Positions 7,037-15,922 are shown, counted from the first letter of the stretch. The stretch is DNA of 64,000 bases from Deinococcus marmoris DSM 12784 (GCF_000701405.1 NZ_JNIV01000006.1:25418-89417), one strand, 5' to 3'. Translations and numbers: made by a program. The notes: generated by a model from the sequence alone, not told the origin.

Positions 7037-9595
7037 GTGGCAGGGGCTGTAACCCTTCCCTGGAGGGTCCTGGTCGGCTCCACGCTGACCCGGAACTGGC
7101 CCAGGCGAACGCCTTCCCCGGACACGCTGATCGCGGTTCCCGCCGTCCCCCATCCGAATGGACGTGGCTGGACCGCCGAACTGTGCTTCGACACCCCGCC
7201 CACGGCGACGGTCCCGCTCTACCGGTGCGGCTGGGCCTCCAGAACCATCCGCGACACGCCGAGCGGCCTGGACGGCGTCGAGTTGGTCATCCGGCGGCAG
7301 CGCTGGCAGACGCGGGACAAGCAGCCACAGTTCACCTCCCCTGTTCCCCAGGACCTGGCCGATCTGAACGCCGGCGGCATCAAGGTGACGAACGCGCTGA
7401 TCGCGTTTGTCCAGGACGTACAGGGGCAGACGGACATCCCCGCCTCCCTGGTCGTGCGCAGTCTGGGTGACAACGGTCGTCTGCTCACGCAGGTCCGGCG
7501 CGCGGCGCGCGGCGCACCGGGTGAGGTCAGCGCGTTCCTCCAGACCGACCGGTACATTCTCAAGCGTCCTGCAAGCGTGGTGCAGCACCTGGCGATGGAC
7601 GAGGTCTCTCTTGGCGGGCAGTACTGGACGGTTTTAAGCAACAATGATCCAGATCCGAACCTGCCACGGGGCCAGCGGGTGATCGGCCTGTGCCGTGGCC
7701 GTGAGGTCGCCGACCTGCTGCCGCCGCTGCGGATCGTGGCGTCGTGGTACCGCGAGTGGTGGCCCTCACAGCCGCGACCGACGCGCGTGACCGCGGACAT
7801 GTGGGATGCGTTCTGGCTGGCCGCCCGGAACCCGGACGTCTTTGGCGACCAAGTTCTTTTCGCCACCGATCCATTTCACCTGCGAAAGCACATCCGCGAG
7901 GCAGATGACGCCGCTGAGAAGGTCTGTCACTCCTGTTGCACGGACGGGGCCCGCTGCGACCGCTACAGGTACAACCAGGAGGTGGGCGAGGTGCTGGGCA
8001 GCATCTGGCAGGTCGGCGACGCCACCGGGTGGCGGGCCTTCAAAGAGCGCTGGTACGCGCTGCGGGCCAGGCCTGGAACAGGGGCCTGGTTGGAGCCCCA
8101 TGCCCGTTTCGACCGGATGCTGCGCTCAAAAGCCTGGGGCTCGCGGCTGCGGGTCCTCGGACAGACATTCGGCACCCAGCATGACGGCAAGCGGCCCAGC
8201 AACGCCCGTGGGGAGAGGGCCAATGGAACCGTCCGCGAGGTGATGCAGCACCTGCGCTTCAGGTCGGCAGAAGGCCGGCTGGAGCAGATCATGACGCAGC
8301 TGCATGCTGCGCAGGACTGGCCGGAACCAGAACCAGTCCTGCTGTCGCCGGCACTGCTCCGCTGTCCCATCTGCAGTGAGCAGGCCGCCCTGCCACCGCG
8401 CACCGGCTGGCGGCCGGTGGCCACCCTGCCCCGCGGGCTGACCCCGCTGATCCTGCAGGCCCCGACCCGGGTGCGGTGTTCCACCTGCGGTGTCCAGGCC
8501 ATGCCTGATCCTGGGCCCGTCACACCCGCGCTCGTCGAGTGGCTGCGCGATCCTCTGCAGGGACCGCTCAACGGCGCGACCCTGGAACGCCTGACGGGCA
8601 TCCCCGCTCAGCAGATCGGTGCCCTTCAGGGAAGTCCGGATCTGCCCGCGACGTCCTGCCCACCGACCGTCATCTACGACGAGGTCTGGACCTCGGGCCG
8701 CGTGTGGCTGCTCCTAGCAACTCCTCAGGGCGAGCTGCTGGATCTGCAGCTGGTGAAGGAGGAGAAGCCTGTGGATGCTCCTCGCAGTCGATACCGCCCA
8801 GGCCGTCATGACCGGGTGGCCCAGGCCGCCGTGCAGTTCTTGCAGGCACACGAGCCCCCTGGAGGCTATCGGCAGGTCGTGCTGAGGCAGCGCTACCCCC
8901 AGCTCAGCTGGGCGCTGTGGAATGCAGAGTGGAAGTATCACGAGGAGAATGACAGCCGCCTGCCGTTTGGCCTCTCCCCTTACGCGGCCCATGGGCTGCC
9001 CCGGCGGGCCTACCGCGCTGTCCTGCGCTACCTGCGGGACGAGAAGCTCACGGGCAAGGGCGCTGCGGATGAGCTTCCCCTCAAGACCCTGTACACAGCG
9101 GATCTTGAGAAATGGGAAGAGCACGCGCTCTGGACCACCATGAACCGGGACCATCCGGAGATCGCCCAGCTGCTCCGCGAAGCGAGGAAATTCAGGGATC
9201 TGGTGGCGATGGACATCCGCAAGGGCTTGTGGGTTGAGAGGCAGGAATGGATGGAGTCGCTCAGGCTCGAGCACCTCGTGGAGGAGTTCTACAACCGCGG
9301 CCTGGCGAAAGCAGACCGGGAGACCCTGACCGGGGCGGCGCGCGTCCGGGCCGACCAGTGGGCCGCCTGGCGGTCTGCAGAGTGGCTGGTCTTCGGCACG
9401 ATGCGGTATCCGTCCGTCCCAGCCGGTCACCACCCGCACCTGCTCGCGCAGGTCAAGCAACTCCTGAGGAATTCACCGAACCGCCGGCCGGAACGGCAGA
9501 GAGCCCGCATTCTCGCCTACGTCGCCGCACACCAGAAAGTGCAGGCAGCGCGGGCACCGAAGTGGCGCAGAGTGCGTAAGAAGCACCCGAAGTGA
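7037..9595 (+). CDS. Giant ISL3-like DDE transposase-family protein
   Basis: An 852-residue protein starting at GTG. Residues ~183-400 match ISL3-type DDE transposases: LAMDEVSLGGQYWTVLSNND (D188), RVIGLCRGRE, VTADMWDAFWLAARN, QVLFATDPFHLRKHI (D278) and SNARGERANGTVREVMQ (E393). A Cys cluster (CHSCCTDGARCDRY) lies between D278 and E393. Two more CxxC knuckles (CPICSEQ, CSTCGVQ) follow, then ~380 residues of unrecognised, largely helical sequence with a basic C-terminus. Known ISL3 transposases are roughly 400-550 aa, so this is about twice that. It is either a large new transposase subgroup or a domesticated one. The start is uncertain; GGGGG lies 9 nt upstream. Confidence 0.7.
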   Translation: MAGAVTLPWRVLVGSTLTRNWPRRTPSPDTLIAVPAVPHPNGRGWTAELCFDTPPTATVPLYRCGWASRTIRDTPSGLDGVELVIRRQRWQTRDKQPQFTSPVPQDLADLNAGGIKVTNALIAFVQDVQGQTDIPASLVVRSLGDNGRLLTQVRRAARGAPGEVSAFLQTDRYILKRPASVVQHLAMDEVSLGGQYWTVLSNNDPDPNLPRGQRVIGLCRGREVADLLPPLRIVASWYREWWPSQPRPTRVTADMWDAFWLAARNPDVFGDQVLFATDPFHLRKHIREADDAAEKVCHSCCTDGARCDRYRYNQEVGEVLGSIWQVGDATGWRAFKERWYALRARPGTGAWLEPHARFDRMLRSKAWGSRLRVLGQTFGTQHDGKRPSNARGERANGTVREVMQHLRFRSAEGRLEQIMTQLHAAQDWPEPEPVLLSPALLRCPICSEQAALPPRTGWRPVATLPRGLTPLILQAPTRVRCSTCGVQAMPDPGPVTPALVEWLRDPLQGPLNGATLERLTGIPAQQIGALQGSPDLPATSCPPTVIYDEVWTSGRVWLLLATPQGELLDLQLVKEEKPVDAPRSRYRPGRHDRVAQAAVQFLQAHEPPGGYRQVVLRQRYPQLSWALWNAEWKYHEENDSRLPFGLSPYAAHGLPRRAYRAVLRYLRDEKLTGKGAADELPLKTLYTADLEKWEEHALWTTMNRDHPEIAQLLREARKFRDLVAMDIRKGLWVERQEWMESLRLEHLVEEFYNRGLAKADRETLTGAARVRADQWAAWRSAEWLVFGTMRYPSVPAGHHPHLLAQVKQLLRNSPNRRPERQRARILAYVAAHQKVQAARAPKWRRVRKKHPK

Positions 9596-9714
9596 TGACG
9601 GCCGTTGCCGACCCGCCGTGATGTCCTGTCCTCAGTTGCTCGTGCCTCAATGCTGTAGAGCACGTCTACAACCCGGTCTAGCTTCCGGTGCGCGGCCCGC
9701 AGGTCGTTTACCGC

Positions 9715-10710
9715 TCAGTTGACCTGGCTCAGGACCTGCTTGTGCGCCGCCTGGTCTCTGAGGGCCTGGACGTACGCCTGGGCGTCTGTGGAAAGACCTA
9801 TCTCCATGATGTTGGCCGGGCCCCTCCACGCCCCCACCGGCAGCTCGCGGTAGATCAGCACGCTGAGCAGGCCCAGCAGCTCGAAGAAGATCACCGTTCC
9901 GCGCAGGAAGCCGCCCTTGATCAGCGCCGCGGCCGCCACCATGCAGGCGAGGAAGGCTAGGGCGGTCTGCCAGCGCGGGGGCTTCAGGCTGGGGGGCGTG
10001 GAGCTGTCGGTCATGGTCCTCACGCCGTGGGCCTGCAAGAAGGTGAGGGCTCCCAGCACGCCGCCGCCGAGCAGCAGGGCCACCATCAGCAGCAGCCCCT
10101 CGGACTCCGCGGGCGTGCCGGTCACCGCGAGGTAGACCACCACCAGGAAGACCGCCAGGACGCCGAGTGCGGCCAGAGCGGTGCACAGCACCCCGGGCCA
10201 CGGGAGCAGCGTCCAGTTGGTGCTGCGCTTCCACTCGGGATGTGCGGCGTTCATGGCCTGGACCTCGCGCGCGCATCTGGCCCGGAAGGCCGTGAGCACC
10301 TGCACTTCGGCTTCGGTGCGCACGCTCTGGTCACGCCCGAGCACCAGCCCCACCTGCACGTTTTCGGGCAGCTCGGCGAAGGTCACGTCCGGGGGCAGCT
10401 CATGCAGCTCTTCGAGCGTGAGGGGATCGAGGCCCAGGAGGGTGTGCAGCTCGCGCACGCAGGTTTCGAGCAGCCCCAGGGTGCTGCGCACCTCGAAGTC
10501 GCCCGGCGGGTTGCCTTCGGGATGGGCCGATCTGTTGCGCATCCGGCGGATCTGGTGGAACTGGGTGCGCAGGCGCTCGGGCATGCTCACGGCGTCGATC
10601 AGTTCCTTGACCTTCACGTCGGGAGCCTGCAGCCCGGGCACCAGAGAAGAGAGCAGCATCGCCAGCTCGTCGAAGCGGTCGATGAGTTCCAGGCGCGGTT
10701 CTTTAGGCAT
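9715..10710 (-). CDS. HEPN-like domain membrane protein
   Basis: 331 residues from ATG 10710. The N-terminal ~100 residues are helical and contain RRMRNRSAHPEG, an Rx4xH motif with Asn after the Arg, as in HEPN-type RNases and DUF4145-like domains. Hydrophobic segments follow at about residues 175-195, 205-225, 255-275 and 280-297, predicting four membrane helices. The HEPN-like region would then face the cytoplasm. HEPN proteins are often toxins or defence effectors. No antitoxin neighbour is visible. The start lies 30 bp from the broken IS5 element, which may have replaced its native promoter. Confidence 0.6.
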   Translation of the reverse strand: MPKEPRLELIDRFDELAMLLSSLVPGLQAPDVKVKELIDAVSMPERLRTQFHQIRRMRNRSAHPEGNPPGDFEVRSTLGLLETCVRELHTLLGLDPLTLEELHELPPDVTFAELPENVQVGLVLGRDQSVRTEAEVQVLTAFRARCAREVQAMNAAHPEWKRSTNWTLLPWPGVLCTALAALGVLAVFLVVVYLAVTGTPAESEGLLLMVALLLGGGVLGALTFLQAHGVRTMTDSSTPPSLKPPRWQTALAFLACMVAAAALIKGGFLRGTVIFFELLGLLSVLIYRELPVGAWRGPANIMEIGLSTDAQAYVQALRDQAAHKQVLSQVN

Positions 10711-10739
10711 GCTTCCCAATCTAGAGGCTAACAAGAACC

Positions 10740-11453
10740 TCATGCAAAAAGCGGGCTGAGATTGTGACACAGCAGAATGCAGGTGGCCAAGAAGTGAAGG
10801 CCCACCAGAGTTGACGGCAACCGTCCGAAATCCCGTCCCAGACGGCGAAACCGTGAGAGCCACGCAAGTGACCGCTCACCACCCAGCGTCTGGGCAACAG
10901 AATGAATCCTTTCATTGCCTCGGGCCGCTTGATTACCACCAGTTCCACGCCCGCTTCTGAGGCATCCAGCGCGGTCTGGGCCCCGGTATAGCCCTAGTCA
11001 GCGTAGGCTACGTCAATGTTCATCCCTGTGGCGGCCTGGACCTCCAGGCACAGGTCAAAGACCTGTGCTCGATCCTGTTCGTTGGCGGGCGTGGTGAGTA
11101 CCGCGAGCACATGACCGAGCGTATCCACTGCCAGGTGGTCGTCCCCTTGCGTTTCTTGGTGCCGTCAAAGCCTGCCCGGTGGGCGCGTCGTTCCTGGCGT
11201 GCTCCAGATGGGAGAGCACACGCAGATCGTATGTAGCGTTCAGGAAGCACCCGGCTTCGAACCAACGGTGCGCCTGTTGGCGCACCATCTCCGCAGGCGG
11301 AAAGCCGTTCGGGAGGTAGGCCCACTGCGCACCCGTACGGGCCACCCACAGCAGCGCATTCAACACGTTCCGAATCGGGTATTTCCGCTGTCTGGCATCT
11401 TGAGCGCTGAACAAGAGATACGGGAGCAGGAATAGGTACGTGTCGTCATCCAC
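10740..11453 (-). pseudogene. IS5-family transposase, multiply frameshifted
   Basis: In different minus frames one reads [20 protein letters not shown] and [18 protein letters not shown] (N-terminus), then [12 protein letters not shown] (equivalent of the DxGxKVKGRKRH motif), then [20 protein letters not shown], and after another shift [20 protein letters not shown] to a TGA at 10740. The last shift is one base lost at the RRWVVE/ERS junction near 10870. The DEERSLAW-type tail is diagnostic of the IS427/ISL2 group of IS5. It cannot make a working transposase. I could not fix the terminal inverted repeats. Confidence 0.8.
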
Positions 11454-11673
11454 ATCGCCAGGGTAGCCTTACCGATTCACCCCGGCATTCTGCCCATTCC
11501 AGAGTCGTGACCACGAACTTCAAACCTGTTCTTGGCATCCTCTAGACGCTGTCCTAAGGGAGGAATGGTCGGGGGTAGAGCAGAATCTGCTCCCCTGTAG
11601 GGCACGAGCTGTGAGCCGTCACTGGTACTTGACACTCAGGCCGCCAGACAAGCGCCTTGGACCACACAATATG
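11454..11673. other. Spacer between IS5 remnant and iterons
   Basis: No gene is supported. This stretch holds the unresolved end of the IS5 element and the approach to the replication origin. Confidence 0.5.
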
Positions 11674-11775
11674 CCTCAGAACTATCGGCTAATCACCTCA
11701 GAACTATCGGGGATATGCCTCACAACAGTCGGGTAATGCCTCAGAACCATCGGTTTTTTGCCTCATATGTATCGG
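11674..11775 (+). repeat. Iteron array, five forward copies
   Basis: Copies of a 15-bp iteron, consensus CCTCAGAACYATCGG, start at 11674, 11696, 11718, 11739 and 11761. The period is 22, 22, 21 and 22 bp, two helical turns, so all copies face the same side of the helix. The last copy is the most divergent. The 15-bp core is usually preceded by TG or AC. Confidence 0.9.
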
Positions 11776-11824
11776 AACTATCAGCCTAAGGCCATACCGA
11801 CAAGACCAAGAATGCGACTTTTTA

Positions 11825-11927
11825 CCGACTGTTGTGAGGTATTCTTTCGACTGTTCTGAGGCATACTGCCGACTGTTCTGAGGTAAAAAACCGATGGTTC
11901 TGAGGTGAACTACCGATGGTTCTGAGG
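11825..11927 (-). repeat. Iteron array, five inverted copies
   Basis: Five copies of the reverse complement (CCGAYKGTTCTGAGG) start at 11825, 11847, 11869, 11891 and 11913, exactly 22 bp apart. The two nearest the core carry GACTGTTGTG or TCGACTG variants. The two nearest rep are identical to each other over 15 bp. Confidence 0.9.
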
Positions 11928-11983
11928 AATACTCCGCGCCTTTTTGCGCTCCCGTCGATGCATACAGCCTGCATAGAGCCTCC

Positions 11984-12033
11984 TTGATTGTTGCAATCAA
12001 TATCTTTTACTTCACTTGATATGATCAATCAAG
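11984..12033 (+). promoter_or_regulatory. Inverted repeats and -10 element in front of rep
   Basis: TTGATTG-TTG-CAATCAA (11984-12000) and CTTGAT-N7-ATCAAG (12015-12033) are two related palindromes sharing the half-site TTGAT. A -10-like TATGAT at 12020-12025 lies inside the second, so a protein bound there would block transcription. Autoregulation by Rep is the usual logic. The transcript would start within ~6 nt of the ATG. Confidence 0.5.
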
Positions 12034-12036
12034 CCC

Positions 12037-13344
12037 ATGACGACGCGCATCAACGAGCTGGACCTCACCAGGGCAGGTGTGATCAGTGTCACGAAAACTC
12101 CTCCGGGGGGCGACACGTCATGGCAAGTGGACTACGAGATTGCCGGCACGCTCTACCGGGTGGTCGGCAATGCGTTCCATGGACGTCCCTACGGCACAGA
12201 TGCCGATGTTCTTCTGGCCCTGCAGACGATTTTTTTCCGTGCCGGTTGCCCCGAGGGGAACCGAATTCTGGTGATGCCCTCCGAGCTTCTTGCCTTCAGT
12301 GGCTTGCCAGACAATGGTCAGGCGTATGTCCGGCTCCGCGAAGCCCTGCTGCGCCTCTCAGGCGTGCAGTGGAGCCTCGTGCGCAGTGCGTGGAAGCCGG
12401 AGACGAGGCGGCATCAGGGAGAGACGACGGTCACAGGCTTGATTTCTGATCTACGCCTTGTCGATCAGGGCAGTGGCGGACATCGGCCGTTTCACCATCG
12501 CGAGCTAAATGAACGGCTTCCAGTGGAAATCGTCTTCACCTCAACTTTCGCTGCCTCGATTCGAGCGGGGCTCTTCCAAATGCTTGACGGTGAGCTGCTG
12601 GGCCGGCTGGGACAGCCGACGGCCCGTAGCTTATACCGCGTCCTGCAGGCACACCGCGTGCAGCTGGACGGCGCTCTGGCCAATGTCTTGACCCTGCCGT
12701 TACGAGACTGGTTCGTGGCCTGTGGTCTGGAGCAAGAGCGGACAGATAACGCCAAGCGCACTTTGGATCTGGCACATGAGCGTCTGCTCTCTGAAACCTA
12801 TCTGACGAGCGCGCAGTTCAGCGGGCGTGGGCGGAGCGGGCTGGTGACCTATCATTTTCAAGCACCTCCAGAACCGGAACTGGTGGATGTGCTGATGGCC
12901 CGTGGCGTGACCCGGCCAGTTGCTGAGGCGCTGGCGGCGGACCACCCGGAGCGAATTCACCCGGTGTTGCGGCAAATTGATGGACGGCTGACCACCGGGT
13001 GGCAGCCACGGTCTCTGGCCGCGTCTTTGGTGGACGCCGTAAGAGATCCGGAAAAATGGGGCGTGGGTCTAAGCGCGACTGCGAAGTCTTCGTCACGTGT
13101 CCCGAAGAACTTGAAGAAAAGGAAAGCGAGCGCCAGTGGTGGAGAGGAAGCTCCGGTACCCGCCCTGAGAGAGACGGTGCTGGTATTACTGCGCTTGCGG
13201 CTGGGCCGGGCCCCCTCCCCTGCTGCGCTGGCCGCCCTGCAAGCGCTGGACGACACTCAACTGCCCGCCATTCGCGCCGCGCTGGAGCGCCCGCCGGGTG
13301 AGGTCCTGCCCTTGGTCAGCGCGCTGTTGAGTACCGAGCTGTAG
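12037..13344 (+). CDS. repA: Plasmid replication initiator RepA
   Basis: 435 residues, MTTRINELDL. It resembles replication initiator protein A (RPA, Pfam PF10134 type): ILVMPSELLAFSGLPDNGQA and the conserved core PVEIVFTSTFAASIRAGLFQ, then a winged-helix pair (QPTARSLYRVLQAHR; LPLRDWFVACGLE). The basic Lys/Ser-rich linker (~residues 345-370) leads to a helical tail. It should bind the adjacent iterons and open the origin. There is no Shine-Dalgarno sequence; the -10 box almost touches the ATG, so a leaderless start is likely. It marks the replicon as an independent plasmid or megaplasmid. Confidence 0.85.
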   Translation: MTTRINELDLTRAGVISVTKTPPGGDTSWQVDYEIAGTLYRVVGNAFHGRPYGTDADVLLALQTIFFRAGCPEGNRILVMPSELLAFSGLPDNGQAYVRLREALLRLSGVQWSLVRSAWKPETRRHQGETTVTGLISDLRLVDQGSGGHRPFHHRELNERLPVEIVFTSTFAASIRAGLFQMLDGELLGRLGQPTARSLYRVLQAHRVQLDGALANVLTLPLRDWFVACGLEQERTDNAKRTLDLAHERLLSETYLTSAQFSGRGRSGLVTYHFQAPPEPELVDVLMARGVTRPVAEALAADHPERIHPVLRQIDGRLTTGWQPRSLAASLVDAVRDPEKWGVGLSATAKSSSRVPKNLKKRKASASGGEEAPVPALRETVLVLLRLRLGRAPSPAALAALQALDDTQLPAIRAALERPPGEVLPLVSALLSTEL

Positions 13345-13596
13345 TGGGCAATCAACCTTTGCGCCGGTCCCGGCACACCTCCTGAAGCCCGTTGAATGGT
13401 CGCCAACTCATCTCTGGATCCATGCTCGAAAATGTCTCAGACAAGACCCAGATTAAAAACCCAACCGTGGCGTTTGGCACAGCTGTCAGTCAGTCGGCAT
13501 GTTGCGTCCAGACTCGGGACGAGGGCGACTGAGTGCATTGTTCGCCTTGATGAAGAGTACTCATAATTTACATACATACATATAGAAAGCTCTACG

Positions 13597-14019
13597 TCAA
13601 TCCTGCAATTGTTCTCTTCCCGTCAAAAAGCTGTTTACTTGGGCCTGGATCGCGTGATCTTTCAACAGCAACATTAGTGCCTCCAATACACGTCCCTCGG
13701 TGGCAGGATGCCCGGCCCGCTTGAGGGCCCGAACGTAGTCCTCAAGTTCGTGCTTCGCAGTGAGGCGCACTCGGTTTCCCAAAGGGGCCTGCGCTTCGTT
13801 CCGATTCATTGGCTCGTAGAGATACGGCCTGGCCGACTCCTGTGCCGGGATCCTTGCCGTCGTCGCAGGCAGAGCTGGATCAATGCTTTCTTGCACGGAC
13901 TCCATCAACTGCCCGTTTCCAGTCGTTTCGGATGTCGCCGTCCCTGGCGTGTTCGGAGGTGTGTGCCCCTCCGTCTGAAGATTGTCCAGAAAGTCAAAGC
14001 GCCGTTCTTTCCGGGTCAT
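13597..14019 (-). CDS. Small partition partner (RHH, ParB/ParG-like)
   Basis: 140 residues from ATG 14019, which overlaps the parA stop as ATGA, so the two are translationally coupled. The N-terminal half is polar and probably disordered (Thr/Pro/Asn/Gly-rich). The C-terminal ~60 residues (NRVRLTAKHELEDYVRALKR and ATEGRVLEALMLLL) fit a ribbon-helix-helix domain: a strand with alternating Arg/Leu, then two helices. Small RHH centromere-binding proteins coupled to short ParA ATPases are typical of type Ib partition. The 252 bp between rep and this gene hold no gene, but they contain TACATACATACATATAG, similar to the TA-rich half-sites upstream of parA. Confidence 0.65.
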   Translation of the reverse strand: MTRKERRFDFLDNLQTEGHTPPNTPGTATSETTGNGQLMESVQESIDPALPATTARIPAQESARPYLYEPMNRNEAQAPLGNRVRLTAKHELEDYVRALKRAGHPATEGRVLEALMLLLKDHAIQAQVNSFLTGREQLQD

Positions 14020-14606
14020 CAGCACACCTCCAGAGCCAAGCCCAAGACATCTGCCCACGCTACGGCGGCGCGCTCGTCTGTCACGTCACGTACCAGCTTG
14101 CCCGCCTCATGGGCTCGCTGGTACGCAATGTACTGGCGGATAGAGGTCTGCGCGACTTGGAGGCCGCGCTGGCGCAGTTCCTCCCGAACTTGCTCCGCCG
14201 CTCGCCCCACGGGCGGCACCCGGGTAAGAACCACCCGCACAGCCTCCATCGCCCCCCCTTGGTCGCCTAGCGCCTGCCACAGCGCGACAGTGGTCTCTAA
14301 CTCAACGCCGCTGACGCCAGAGGGAATCAGGACAGCGCCTGCCTGCCGCGACAGGTCCACCATGTCCTTGAGTGCTGGCCTTCCCTCGGTATCTAGGACC
14401 AGGTACCGCGTTCCGGCTGCGGGACGTTCACCTTCCCGCAGGACTTGCACCACGCCGACACGGCTGGCCCAGCGCCGCGCTGTCCCCACGACGGCATCCG
14501 CATCCATCAGGGCTGTCTGACCCCGGAGCGCGAGCGCGCCAGAAAGATTGACGGCCAGCGTGCTCTTGCCCACGCCGCCTTTGCTGCTGGTAATCGCGAT
14601 GATCAT
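14019..14606 (-). CDS. parA: ParA-family partition ATPase
   Basis: 195 residues from ATG 14606. The deviant Walker A is at the N-terminus (ITSSKGGVGKSTLAVNLSGA), with no N-terminal HTH, so this is the short class Ib form. ALMDADAV is the A' motif and RYLVLDTEGRP the Walker B region. The ATPase would position plasmid copies on the nucleoid together with the coupled RHH protein. The TA-rich inverted-repeat region immediately upstream is a likely operator/centromere. An upstream in-frame extension is open but has no ParA similarity. Confidence 0.85.
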   Translation of the reverse strand: MIIAITSSKGGVGKSTLAVNLSGALALRGQTALMDADAVVGTARRWASRVGVVQVLREGERPAAGTRYLVLDTEGRPALKDMVDLSRQAGAVLIPSGVSGVELETTVALWQALGDQGGAMEAVRVVLTRVPPVGRAAEQVREELRQRGLQVAQTSIRQYIAYQRAHEAGKLVRDVTDERAAVAWADVLGLALEVC

Positions 14607-14638
14607 TGGACTTTCTTGGACAGTAGTCACGTCTGTAT

Positions 14639-14693
14639 ATCTACCACAATAGATGCCAATCCCTCCATCTATACGTACATATAGATGTATATC
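14639..14693. promoter_or_regulatory. TA-rich inverted repeats, candidate parS/operator
   Basis: ATCTA-N5-ATAGAT (14639-14654), ATCTAT-N8-ATAGAT (14667-14686) and a trailing GATGTATATC repeat the same half-site (A)TAGAT in both orientations just upstream of parA. Such clustered half-sites upstream of parA are where RHH partner proteins bind as repressor and centromere factor. The rest of 14607-14905 shows nothing else. Confidence 0.5.
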
Positions 14694-14905
14694 ATGAGAG
14701 GTGGAGAACTGAGAGGATACTCCAGATTCCATCTCTGCTGTTTGTCGGGAGCTGATCGGGTTACTGCTCCAGTTCTGGAGCATCGGCTGACACTGTCGGC
14801 GCCCTGAGCAAGGCTGTCTCTTTCTCGAAAGCAGGGCCGTCAGTGACGGGTTTAACAAATCCATCCTGTTCTACACATGGAGTTAACTGTTATTAACTAT
14901 GGGGT

Positions 14906-15847
14906 ATGGGAATGCAACTGGATGTCTATCGTGGGGAGATTTTTGACCGGGCCAGAGCCTGGGCAGACCTTAACCCAGAAGAGAGGAGACGCCGGGGAGT
15001 CGAAGCCTGCCGGGATCGGGACGCTGAAGCGCTGTGGAGTTTGACCGAGGCTTACCTGACTCTGCACGGAGCCAGCGGGACCGGAACCAGCCCCCGAACC
15101 CTCAGAACGTATCGCTGGGCAGTGAATAGATTTTTGGACTACGCCGGGCATCAGGCCGTCAACCTCCTCCGGGCCACATCTGCCGATGGAGTACGGTTCG
15201 TGCGTGCGACCGAGGCTGAAGGGCTGAGCGCCTCAAGTACACGGGTGCAGCTCGCCGGAGTCCGGCTGCTGTATTCGGCACTGCGCTGGGCTGAGGTGAC
15301 CCAGGCTGCCCCTTTTTCAGACGTCAAGCCAGTGCGGGACAAAACTGCCGCCTGGGAAAAGAGACAACCCTATACCCATGAAGAAGTTCAGACGTTGATG
15401 GGCGCAGCAGACGCCCGCACGCGGGCCCTGCTGCTGCTCTGTGCCCATGGCGGCCTGCGGATCAGCGAGGCGCTCGCCCTTCGCTGGGACGATGTCGATC
15501 TGGCAGCCCGTGAATTGACGGTCCGGCAGGGCAAGGGGGGCAAGACCCGCCGGGTGGTGCTGGGCGAAAGCCTGGTGGCAGCGTTGAAGGTGCTGCTTGA
15601 GGACGACCTGGTCATCGGGGGCAGCTATGCCGCCGCAGTCGAGCGGTTGAGGCGCTTGTGTGTCCGCACTGGCGTTGCCTACCGGGGACACCATGCCCTG
15701 AGACACTACGCCGGGACGCGGCTGACACGTGAAGGAGCCAGTCTGGACGATGTGGCCCGGCACCTGGGTCACTCTGCGCTGGAGACAGCACGCATCTACG
15801 CCAAGTGGAGCGATGAGGGCCTCAGGCAACGGATGGCGGGCTGGTGA
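14906..15847 (+). CDS. Xer-type tyrosine recombinase
   Basis: 313 residues. There is an N-terminal SAM-like core-binding region (~residues 40-135: RTLRTYRWAVNRFLDYAG) and a catalytic domain with all residues visible: Arg in HGGLRISEALALRWDD, Lys in VRQGKGGKTRRV, HxxR in HHALRHYAGTRL, His in HLGHSALETAR, and Tyr in ARIYAKW. It is probably a plasmid multimer resolution or integrase protein, given its place beside parA. The start could also be the ATG at 14912. Its last ~320 bp are duplicated in decayed form at 17304. Confidence 0.9.
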   Translation: MGMQLDVYRGEIFDRARAWADLNPEERRRRGVEACRDRDAEALWSLTEAYLTLHGASGTGTSPRTLRTYRWAVNRFLDYAGHQAVNLLRATSADGVRFVRATEAEGLSASSTRVQLAGVRLLYSALRWAEVTQAAPFSDVKPVRDKTAAWEKRQPYTHEEVQTLMGAADARTRALLLLCAHGGLRISEALALRWDDVDLAARELTVRQGKGGKTRRVVLGESLVAALKVLLEDDLVIGGSYAAAVERLRRLCVRTGVAYRGHHALRHYAGTRLTREGASLDDVARHLGHSALETARIYAKWSDEGLRQRMAGW

Positions 15848-15922
15848 GTGTCGTGGCCCTCTATCCTCAGAAACGGGTCGAGATCAAGCAGTACTGGACT
15901 TCCAGAGGCTCGCAGTGCGCGG
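15524..15922 (+). repeat. Direct repeat, copy 1 (recombinase 3' end and flank)
   Basis: This segment, the last 324 bp of the recombinase gene plus ~75 bp after its stop (GTGAGTGTCGT..., GAGAYCAAGCAGTAC), recurs at 17300-17685. The repeats bracket the secreted YD-protein gene and a Fic remnant. The 300 bp that follow, up to 16234, contain no supported gene. Confidence 0.75.

Larger units (their letters stand above)
11674..11927. other. Iteron-type replication origin (oriV)
   Basis: Two head-to-head iteron arrays (11674-11775 and 11825-11927) flank a 49-bp core, upstream of and pointing towards the rep gene at 12037. This is the classical arrangement of an iteron plasmid origin controlled by a RepA-type initiator. 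The spacer 11776-11824 contains a half iteron (GAACTATC). No consensus DnaA box was recognised. Confidence 0.85.

Noticed and set aside
11674..11927. Possible CRISPR array
   Set aside because: Repeats are 15 bp, spacers only 6-7 bp, and the arrays are inverted relative to each other next to a rep gene. They are iterons; no cas genes are present.
11704..12028. Open frames running through the iterons
   Set aside because: They merely translate the repeats and their products have a repeating pattern set by the 22-bp period, not a protein family.
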